Of a stretch of 23,492 nt of DNA, positions 1 through 5,041 are shown in pieces. Under the pieces are notes generated by a model. The model did not search any database. It was not told the origin of the DNA and saw only the letters and a program-made list of their open reading frames with translations. The DNA lies in NCBI RefSeq assembly GCF_030151085.1, contig NZ_JASLER010000051.1, positions 1-23,492 of the forward strand, in the 5' to 3' direction. A program made the position numbers and the translations under genes. Position 1 is the stretch's first letter. Each line of letters begins with the position of its first letter. Origin of the DNA: Bacteroides sp. GTDB taxonomy: Bacteria; Bacteroidota; Bacteroidia; Bacteroidales; Bacteroidaceae.

Positions 1-30
1 TTTACATTTAATTTCAAATTAAGTTGTAAA
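1..30. repeat. AT-rich palindrome at window edge
   Basis: Positions 1-6 (TTTACA) can pair with 25-30 (TGTAAA), and 8-14 (TTAATTT) with 16-22 (AAATTAA), giving a nearly perfect 30-bp dyad. It may be a stem-loop or an operator for a gene outside the window. Its role cannot be decided because the left side is cut off. Confidence 0.4.
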
Positions 31-165
31 CGGCTGATACAAAGAGATGTTATAAAGCAGGGTTTTAAAAGGAGGTATGCACGAGAACAAGACACGACAC
101 ATTATTATATATGCGTGCGCGTATGCAAAGGGAAGCGGAAGAAATTTGCATCCAAATGCACACTT

Positions 166-247
166 GCTCCGCTACAGCTCCGCTATAACCCTGCTATTTC
201 TCCCCTTAGAGGGTAATGTAAGCGGAGAAATAGCGGAGCGGGTATAG
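166..247. repeat. GCTCCGCTA-type direct and inverted repeat cluster
   Basis: The 302 bases before the first gene hold no convincing CDS. GCTCCGCTA occurs twice in tandem (166-174 and 177-185). GCTATTTCTCC (193-203) is followed after 20 bases by its exact complement GGAGAAATAGC (224-234), and a further GGAGCGGG follows at about 235-242. The stem lies downstream of the amidase gene on the minus strand. It has no following T-run on either strand, so it is not a classical terminator. It could be an mRNA 3' stabiliser or a dispersed intergenic repeat. Confidence 0.55.
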
Positions 248-302
248 TTCAGACATACGCTATCTGTATCTAGATAATGAAGTGCGCAGCTAAATCAGCA
301 TT

Positions 303-776
303 TCACAAATAAGCAGGATTACCAGGCACGGGGTCAGAAAGGATACTTGAAGCATCAAAGCACGGACATTCTTTTATCCACTCCTCGGGTTCTATCTCAC
401 CATTATGATTCAAATCAGGGCTGAGGTCACGATGACCGCAAAGGCGGGAACCGGGATAATCTCTTAATAGCAACATAACAAGTACCCGTAGCGAGTGTTT
501 CTGAAAAGAAGTACGGGTATCAGCGGGACGACCGTTCTCATCCAGTCCGCCTTCATAACAGATACCGATTGAATTCGCGTTGTGCCCCTTGGAGTGTACT
601 CCCGGTTTTTCAACAGGTCTTAAAGATTTAATGTCTCCATTCTTCCTTATATAATAATGATAACCTGCGCCGGAGAATCCCCGGCGCAGGTGGTCTGTTG
701 TCAAATCATACTCCGTATAGCAACGGTCACAGCGACTGGCGGAGCAGTGGACAACGATAAGATTGATTGGTCTCAT
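303..776 (-). CDS. N-acetylmuramoyl-L-alanine amidase, T7-lysozyme/PGRP type
   Basis: This 157-residue protein is a zinc amidase that should cut the bond between N-acetylmuramic acid and L-alanine in peptidoglycan. The fold is recognised from IVVHCSAS with His10, GHRDLSPD with His115, and KECPCFD with Lys135 and Cys137. These match the zinc ligands and catalytic Lys of T7 lysozyme in order and spacing. Residues 121-132 form an exact 12-position EF-hand-like loop (Asp1, Asn3, Asn5, Gly6, Ile8, Glu12) between two zinc ligands. There is no signal peptide or membrane segment, so the enzyme would need another route to the wall, as phage endolysins do. It is the last gene of the cassette and lies downstream of the smalltalk gene. 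The family call is secure; the physiological role (lysis, remodelling or element transfer) is unknown. Confidence 0.9.
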   Translation of the reverse strand: MRPINLIVVHCSASRCDRCYTEYDLTTDHLRRGFSGAGYHYYIRKNGDIKSLRPVEKPGVHSKGHNANSIGICYEGGLDENGRPADTRTSFQKHSLRVLVMLLLRDYPGSRLCGHRDLSPDLNHNGEIEPEEWIKECPCFDASSILSDPVPGNPAYL

Positions 777-798
777 ATAATAGTAGTAATAATAACAG

Positions 799-852
799 CC
801 TCACCTCCGGCCCTTCTCCGAAAGGGAGGGGAGGCAGAGAGATGGGGTTAGG
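799..852 (-). repeat. Dispersed GC-rich repeat, copy A
   Basis: Read on the minus strand, this stretch contains CCCTTTCGGAGAAGGG and ends in GGTGAGGC. It resembles the plus-strand sequence at 1055-1089 but is opposite in orientation and diverged by several bases. It lies just upstream of the amidase start. Such CTTTCGGAG-centred hairpins are common intergenic repeats in Bacteroides genomes (general knowledge, not searched here). Confidence 0.6.
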
Positions 853-854
853 TT

Positions 855-965
855 TTAAATCAGGTTATAGGGGCAGGCGTGAGCTCCGAGGGCGCCAAGT
901 AGGGCCGAAGCAAGAGCAATGATCACTTTCAATACATAATCCCAGGTAGATGATTTCTTATTCAT
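855..965 (-). CDS. Smalltalk family membrane peptide
   Basis: This 36-codon ORF reads from the ATG at 965 to a TAA at 855-857. The peptide begins MNKKSSTWDYVLKVIIALAS. A charged N-terminus is followed by one hydrophobic helix (about residues 11-30, with small residues Ala and Gly) and a short tail with Cys31. This matches what I know as the smalltalk protein of Bacteroides, a tiny peptide usually encoded between an HU-like gene and an amidase gene, which is its position here. Biochemical function is not established. Its single helix next to a leaderless amidase suggests a holin-like or pinholin-like partner, but that is inference. Inverted copies of one repeat flank it. Confidence 0.85.
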   Translation of the reverse strand: MNKKSSTWDYVLKVIIALASALLGALGAHACPYNLI

Positions 966-1054
966 AGAATAAAGGTTTAGGGTGATAATACATTTTTAAT
1001 TTCTAATTATAATTTCGGGGATAAACAGACCCCAAGCTACAGAAGTATCACTAT

Positions 1055-1089
1055 CCCCCTCTCTTTCGGAGAGGGGTTAGGGGTGAGGC
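1055..1089 (+). repeat. Dispersed GC-rich repeat, copy B (hairpin)
   Basis: The sequence CCCCTCTC-TTTCG-GAGAGGGG forms a perfect 8-bp stem (about 1057-1077) and continues through TTAGGGGTGAGGC. It abuts the stop codon of the HU-like gene at 1091 and may serve as its 3' hairpin. It is the inverted partner of copy A at 799-852. Confidence 0.6.
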
Positions 1090-1090
1090 T

Positions 1091-1576
1091 TTATCCAAGC
1101 GGATTATCATCCTCGTCACCGTGCGATCCACCGCCGGAGCCACCTCCTTCCCCTTCGGTTTTGTCAAGAGAGAAGGTTACGTTCGAAGGGCTCTTGGTCT
1201 GCACATTGCTGTTATTCACCAACCTAAGCTCCTTGTCGGGAGAAAAACGGATATTCACCTTCTTGATATTCTTCACCGTACACTTGTCCGAAGCTTCTAC
1301 GCCGGGACAACGGAAAGTCATGTGGAAGGTTCCCAGTTGGTTCAGCTTCACCTTGTCACCGTTGGCAAGATTTGCTTGGATTTCTTCTACCAGAGCCTCG
1401 ATGACATGTTTCACGTCACCCTTGGTCATGGAACAATTCTTCTGGATAGAAGCGGCAAGAACATCGATATCCACCGTGCCACAAGTCTTGGGTTTCTGCC
1501 GGAGGTAATACAATAACGGAGAGGCTTTGTCACTCACAATTCTTCTGCGCTGAAAGCGCTCTACAAGTACATCCAT
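1091..1576 (-). CDS. HU-like DNA-binding protein with glycine-rich tail (HU-HIG type)
   Basis: This 161-residue protein has one HU/IHF-like domain (about residues 1-125). The typical pieces are MTKGDVKHVIEALVEEI (50-66) and the strand-turn GDKVKLNQLGTFHMTF (73-88), followed by a basic arm around residues 100-118. The tail (about 140-160) is a Gly/Ser run followed by acidic residues. This matches the Bacteroidales group of HU domains fused to winged-helix, Ig or glycine-rich extensions (Pfam HU-HIG). The expected role is DNA bending or nucleoid-like binding; the target is unknown. It lies 186 bp downstream of the helicase gene and has its own promoter-like sequence at 1687-1717, so it can be expressed separately. 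The fold is well supported; involvement in replication or transfer of the cassette is inferred from neighbours. Confidence 0.88.
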   Translation of the reverse strand: MDVLVERFQRRRIVSDKASPLLYYLRQKPKTCGTVDIDVLAASIQKNCSMTKGDVKHVIEALVEEIQANLANGDKVKLNQLGTFHMTFRCPGVEASDKCTVKNIKKVNIRFSPDKELRLVNNSNVQTKSPSNVTFSLDKTEGEGGGSGGGSHGDEDDNPLG

Positions 1577-1686
1577 AATTTAACAGTTAAGGTTTAAGTT
1601 AAGAAAAATAATTTATTAAATAAAAGTGGGAAAGAAGAGGGATAAGGCGCCTGAATCAATGATTATTCCTTGTCTTAAGCACATAA

Positions 1687-1717
1687 CAAAGATACAAAAC
1701 AAGAGAGGCAAAGTCAA
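1687..1717 (-). promoter_or_regulatory. Probable Bacteroides-type promoter for the HU-like gene
   Basis: On the minus strand TTG (1717-1715), a 20-bp spacer and TATCTTTG (1694-1687) fit the TTG / TAnnTTTG consensus. The leader to the HU-like start at 1576 would be about 100 nt. Confidence 0.6.
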
Positions 1718-1762
1718 GTGTTTTGCCAATTATTTTCATATTATCAATCAATTATTTGCCTA

Positions 1763-3157
1763 TTATTTCGCATTCCTCATCATCCACTCCAAAGGTGGCA
1801 CATAGTCTACCAGTTTTGTCATGCTGGCGTTGTGGTGGAAGTAGACTTCGCCGGTTTCACCGTTGCGGTGCTTGGCTACGATGACGATACCCAGACCGTC
1901 CGTGGGATAAGTACTCTTCTTGTCAGTGGCTTTGCCGTAGAGGGCGGGACGGCAGAGGAGCATCACCATATCGGCATCTTGCTCGATGGCCCCGCTTTCA
2001 CGGAGGTTGCTCAGGGTGGGACGGTGGTCGATGGTGCCGTCGGGCACACGGTTCAACTGACTGAGGAGCAATACGGGGATGTTCAGTTCTTTGGCAAGGA
2101 GTTTGGCTTTGCGGCTGGTCTGCGCCACTTCTTGTTCACGGTTGCGGTTTTTCTGGTCGGTCTTCATGTCGCAGAGTTGCAGGTAGTCCAGGATGACAAG
2201 ATCGCATAGACCTTTGCTTTTCAACAGGCGGCAGGACGAGCGCACACGGTCCATGCCGGTGACCGAATGGTCGTCTATCAGGATGGGCAGACGGGCCAGT
2301 CCGGCAGAAGCCTCGTGCACCCGGTGGAGTTCACCGGGAGTCAGTTGTCCGCTACGCAGGTGTTGGGGATCGACGTCGTCGGTGGCGGCAAGCAGCCAAC
2401 GGTCGCCCAGACGTTCTCCCTGCATTTCGAGACTGAAGACTACTACGTGATGTCCGGCGGTGGCGGCGGCACGTGCCAGGTGCAGGGCAAAGGCGGTCTT
2501 GCCCACCGAAGGGCGGGCGGCAAGGATATCCAGATCACCATTTTGCCAGCCGGCAGTAATACGATCCAGATCGGTGAAGCCGGTGGGGATGCCGGTGATA
2601 CCGTCCTTGCCGGTAGCTACACGTTGTTCTACTTCGTTGATGGTATCCTGCATCAGGCATTCCATATCGCGCAGGTGTTCGTTCACACCGCTTGTATTTT
2701 CCAGACTTTCGAGCAGTTGGTGGGCTTGGGTCAGGACGTCGTCGATGTCCATTGTTTCGTCGGCAGCGGATGCCAGCAGTTGGTGGAAGCCCAGGATCAT
2801 CTGCTGACGCATGTACAGTTGCCTCAAGATGCACACGTGATACTCCAGGTGGGCGGAGGAGGCGACTTTAGAGCTGATACGCGTCAGTTCGTAGGCGCCA
2901 CCCACGGCTTCGAGTTTGCCACGGGAGGCGAGTTCGGTCTTTACGGTGATGATGTCGATGGCTTTGCCGGCACGGTACATGCTCAGCAGGGCGGCGAAGA
3001 TTTCCTGGTTACGGAGTTCGTAGAACATCTCCGGGTGCAATTTGTCAGCCACAAGAGGCAGGGCGGCGCGTTCTATCAGGCAGGCACTCAGGATGGCTTC
3101 TTCTATCTCGGCATCGTGCGGATTCACGATGCCGGTGGTCGGGTTATCAGTCTTCAT
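1763..3157 (-). CDS. DnaB-type replicative helicase, accessory paralog
   Basis: This 464-residue protein has the full DnaB layout. An N-terminal helical domain covers about residues 10-110, followed by a linker and the RecA-like motor. Walker A is ARPSVGKT (214-221), Walker B is LVILDYLQL (320-328), the sensor-like LSQLNR is at 365-370, RESGAIEQDAD at 386-396, and the arginine-finger hairpin KHRNGETG at 429-436. It should be a hexameric 5'-3' DNA helicase in the cytoplasm. The start codon overlaps the end of the loader-like gene by 11 bp, so translation is probably coupled. The gene uses many C- and G-ending codons, unlike the more AT-rich genes at 11-23 kb, which suggests a separate origin. 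It sits in an accessory cassette without the usual dnaB neighbours, so it is probably an element-type paralog and not the cell's main helicase. Confidence 0.92.
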   Translation of the reverse strand: MKTDNPTTGIVNPHDAEIEEAILSACLIERAALPLVADKLHPEMFYELRNQEIFAALLSMYRAGKAIDIITVKTELASRGKLEAVGGAYELTRISSKVASSAHLEYHVCILRQLYMRQQMILGFHQLLASAADETMDIDDVLTQAHQLLESLENTSGVNEHLRDMECLMQDTINEVEQRVATGKDGITGIPTGFTDLDRITAGWQNGDLDILAARPSVGKTAFALHLARAAATAGHHVVVFSLEMQGERLGDRWLLAATDDVDPQHLRSGQLTPGELHRVHEASAGLARLPILIDDHSVTGMDRVRSSCRLLKSKGLCDLVILDYLQLCDMKTDQKNRNREQEVAQTSRKAKLLAKELNIPVLLLSQLNRVPDGTIDHRPTLSNLRESGAIEQDADMVMLLCRPALYGKATDKKSTYPTDGLGIVIVAKHRNGETGEVYFHHNASMTKLVDYVPPLEWMMRNAK

Positions 3158-3773
3158 ACTCGTCTTTAAAAGATTTGTCGGCCAGATAGCTAGCGGCTTG
3201 TTTACAGTATCTGGAGCTGCTCAGGTGGTCGTGATATTCGTCGATATTGGCTATGGCGAGGCGTTTTTCTTCGACAGAGAGTTTTTTCCACTCGCGGCGG
3301 GCACGGCCGATGTTCACTTTGTCGTGCTCGGTGATGTCGTGGTATTGCTGCCAGAAGCTATCGAAGCCTTCGTTGCCGGTATCTTTGCGCTTGCACGACT
3401 GCGGACGTGATTTACCGGTCAGCAGGTCATAGTCGGGGATACGGATGTGGGTGACAAAGGGGTTCACCAGTTTCTCGATCAGCCCCAGGGTGAACATACT
3501 ATTGAAGAAGTAGCGGGTGTGGCTACGATTCCAACCCAGGATTTCAGCCCAATGACTGAGGGACAAGACCGATTCGCCACGCATACACTCGAAGTGATGT
3601 CCTTTGATGCAGCATCGTGTAGAACTGTAGTTGACGTGTTTCAATACCAGAAAAAAAGCTTCGAAGTTATCGGCAGCTCCTTCATTCTTTTTCATTTTCA
3701 TTTGTTCCTCAAACAATGCTTTGGGGAAGAGGAGATAGCCTTTTTGCAGCATTTCCATAGTCAGGTAACTCAT
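3147..3773 (-). CDS. Winged-helix replication protein, probable helicase loader
   Basis: This 208-residue protein starts at the ATG at 3773; the reading frame stays open another 49 codons upstream, but a good promoter at 3804-3834 lies inside that extension and rules it out. Residues 65-105 look like a winged helix-turn-helix (RGESVLSLSHWAEILGW, then a recognition-like helix NRSHTRYFFNSM). Residues 136-206 contain FDSFWQQY and end in AASYLADKSFKDEY, a pattern seen at the C-termini of phage and plasmid replisome-organiser or DnaT/DnaD-like proteins that deliver DnaB to DNA. The next gene is a DnaB helicase, overlapped by 11 bp, which fits a loader-helicase pair. The family is inferred from pattern and context; a plain transcriptional regulator is the alternative. 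Confidence 0.7.
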   Translation of the reverse strand: MSYLTMEMLQKGYLLFPKALFEEQMKMKKNEGAADNFEAFFLVLKHVNYSSTRCCIKGHHFECMRGESVLSLSHWAEILGWNRSHTRYFFNSMFTLGLIEKLVNPFVTHIRIPDYDLLTGKSRPQSCKRKDTGNEGFDSFWQQYHDITEHDKVNIGRARREWKKLSVEEKRLAIANIDEYHDHLSSSRYCKQAASYLADKSFKDEYED

Positions 3774-3803
3774 ATTTTTATCTCTTTTTTGATGATTATG
3801 CCG

Positions 3804-3834
3804 CAAAGTTACTGCCCGCCACGGGGGAAAACAA
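3804..3834 (-). promoter_or_regulatory. Promoter of the loader-dnaB pair
   Basis: On the minus strand TTG (3834-3832), a 20-bp spacer and TAACTTTG (3811-3804) match the Bacteroides consensus. Transcription would start near 3797, about 25 nt before the ATG at 3773, which supports the shorter loader start. Confidence 0.7.
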
Positions 3835-3891
3835 TTCGTAGTTGGCATTTGGTCAAAAGATGATAAAAAAGCCACTTTTGTACATATTTGC

Positions 3892-3991
3892 TTCTGCACA
3901 ACAAACTGCACAGTAGCCACCCCACCGGAGACGCCTGTTCATCAGCATTACAGAATGTGGCCGAAAACCATTCTGCACAGTCTTCAGCCAC
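3892..3991. repeat. CTGCACA repeats upstream of the loader promoter
   Basis: TTCTGCACA occurs at 3892-3900 and 3971-3979. CTGCACAGT followed closely by AGCCAC occurs at about 3906-3920 and 3974-3990. They sit 60-160 bp upstream of the loader promoter, between it and the DUF4248 gene. They could be binding sites for a cassette regulator or replication iterons. Only two to three imperfect units are present, so the call is tentative. Confidence 0.4.
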
Positions 3992-4031
3992 ATAAATAAT
4001 ATATATAAAATAACTAATGCATTAAAATGCA

Positions 4032-4340
4032 TTATATCTTTCGGAAGTTTTTAGGAACGGCAAGATAAGGATTCTTCTCTATCATCAGTTCCACAGCCGA
4101 AGGTAATCCCCAATGGCGCACGATGGCGGAACTCTGTATCGGAGTGAGATGGGTGGTTTTGGCTGTATAGCCTGCGTCTACAAGTTCTTGCATCAGCTGC
4201 GAATGTTCTTTCAAAGTTGTCCGCATGGCCTTCACAGCCGAATTGCTGCAGGCATAATTAGGGAAATAGGCATTAGCCACGGCAGTGATGTTATGGCAGC
4301 CCACAAGCAGCCAATCGTAATTTTCTGAAATCATGTTCAT
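4032..4340 (-). CDS. DUF4248 family protein
   Basis: This 102-residue protein matches the DUF4248 pattern that I associate with Bacteroides accessory cassettes. It has a central AVANAYFPNYACSNSAVKAM segment, then a helix with ELVDAGYTAKTTHLTPIQ and a C-terminal AIVRHWGLPSAV. The core resembles a small helical DNA-binding protein, but no function has been established to my knowledge. There is no signal peptide or membrane helix. The start may be Met1 at 4340 or Met3 at 4334. A promoter-like TAATTTTG lies at 4370-4363. In other Bacteroides genomes this family is typically found with VirE/DUF3987, HU-like, smalltalk and amidase genes; here the primase-like partner is replaced by the loader and DnaB. 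Confidence 0.75.
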   Translation of the reverse strand: MNMISENYDWLLVGCHNITAVANAYFPNYACSNSAVKAMRTTLKEHSQLMQELVDAGYTAKTTHLTPIQSSAIVRHWGLPSAVELMIEKNPYLAVPKNFRKI

Positions 4341-4362
4341 TTCTTTTATTAGTAAAACATCG

Positions 4363-4370
4363 CAAAATTA
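4363..4370 (-). promoter_or_regulatory. -7 box of DUF4248 gene promoter
   Basis: TAATTTTG on the minus strand fits TAnnTTTG and lies 22 bp before the start at 4340. No clear TTG is seen at the expected -33 distance, so the call is partial. Confidence 0.4.
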
Positions 4371-4395
4371 CGACAAACCTAAAGAACGGAAAAAA

Positions 4396-4800
4396 CTAAT
4401 TGATACACGTGAGATATAAATCCAGTTCGCGCTTAAAGTAGTTCAAAATGGTGCAAGGAGAAAGAACACGCCGGGTCGAGGTGTGTCTATGGCTCTCGAT
4501 GGTATAACGTGCACCGATGGCGAGGCAGAACCAACTATAATTGAGCGTGCGATGAAAGTGGTGCTGAAAATACTGGTAGATGGCTACGGCACGCTCGAAG
4601 AAAGAAAGTGCCTGATGGCCGGGGATCCGTTTAGGAGGTACTGCTTCGGCATGTTCCATCTGTTGCAAGGTATATTCCAGTTGCTCTATATCGTTTTGGG
4701 TATTGGTCATGGTTTGCTCCAATTTCGCCCGGCGCATCTGCTGTTTGGCGAGTCGTTCTTTCTTTTTTTCCAAGAGTTCGCGCACGTCGGTTGTATTCAT
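4396..4800 (-). CDS. Hypothetical protein with N-terminal coiled coil
   Basis: I do not recognise this family. I place the start at the ATG at 4800, preceded by AAAGGTATAAAA, giving 134 residues; an upstream in-frame ATG at 4836 would add 12 residues. The first 50 residues are rich in Lys, Arg, Glu and Gln with a heptad-like spacing (LLEKKKERLAKQQMRRAKLE and onward), indicating a coiled coil. The second half is aromatic and basic (FFERAVAIYQYFQHHFHRTL), contains IGARYTIESHRHTSTRRV, and ends in a hydrophobic helix. No signal peptide is visible. It is the first gene of the minus-strand cassette, 55 bp before the DUF4248 gene, and could encode a regulator or an oligomeric DNA-associated protein. 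Function is unknown. Confidence 0.6.
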   Translation of the reverse strand: MNTTDVRELLEKKKERLAKQQMRRAKLEQTMTNTQNDIEQLEYTLQQMEHAEAVPPKRIPGHQALSFFERAVAIYQYFQHHFHRTLNYSWFCLAIGARYTIESHRHTSTRRVLSPCTILNYFKRELDLYLTCIN

Positions 4801-4870
4801 TTTTATACCTTTGCTTCTTACAGTGGTGGCTTTCATTGTCTATTTGTTTTACGAATTTTAGGTTGATAGA

Positions 4871-4952
4871 AATGCATCATGCGTTGGCATGAAATGCATC
4901 ATCCGTTTACCCCAAACGGATGATGTGTTTGGGGCAAACGGATGATGTGTTT
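4871..4952. repeat. ATGATG/CATCAT hairpin and tandem repeat
   Basis: CATCATCCGTTT (4897-4908), a five-base loop ACCCC and AAACGGATGATG (4914-4925) form a perfect 12-bp stem. The 17-bp unit AAACGGATGATGTGTTT is then repeated directly (4914-4930 and 4936-4952), and a related ATGCATCATGCGTT lies at 4872-4885. It separates the helicase/amidase cassette from the fimbrial operon. No T-run follows on either strand in the usual position, so it is a structural repeat or a boundary element rather than a clear terminator. Confidence 0.7.
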
Positions 4953-4995
4953 TTAAATAATAGATGATCGGATTAGGAAATCCTTATACTAATGA

Positions 4996-5019
4996 CCGGC
5001 GGAGAGGAAAATCCGCCGG
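4996..5019 (-). terminator. GC-rich stem-loop after the fimbrial operon
   Basis: CCGGCGGA (4996-5003) pairs perfectly with TCCGCCGG (5012-5019) around an 8-base loop, 22 bp beyond the stop codon of the fimbrillin gene. A proper U-tract is missing on the minus strand, so it may mark a weak or Rho-assisted end of the operon or protect the mRNA 3' end. Confidence 0.4.
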
Positions 5020-5041
5020 GACGGGGCTGCTGACTTAGTAC

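Noticed and set aside
77..247. 56-codon plus-strand ORF after AAAAGGAGGT
   Set aside because: The GGAGG is directly next to the ATG, too close to act as a ribosome site. The frame runs through the repeat cluster at 166-247 and shows no domain.
1718..2209. 163-codon plus-strand ORF opposite the helicase C-terminus
   Set aside because: Same reason: antisense to conserved helicase coding sequence, no motif, no promoter in front.
2267..3169. 300-codon plus-strand ORF opposite the helicase gene
   Set aside because: It is antisense to a clear DnaB helicase with all motifs. Its translation is low-complexity in places (Gly- and Gln-rich) with no recognisable domain, and results from the GC-rich codon usage of the helicase gene.
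3774..3920. 49-codon N-terminal extension of the loader-like protein
   Set aside because: The promoter at 3804-3834 lies inside it, and the translated extension has no similarity to the rest; the ATG at 3773 has a suitable leader.
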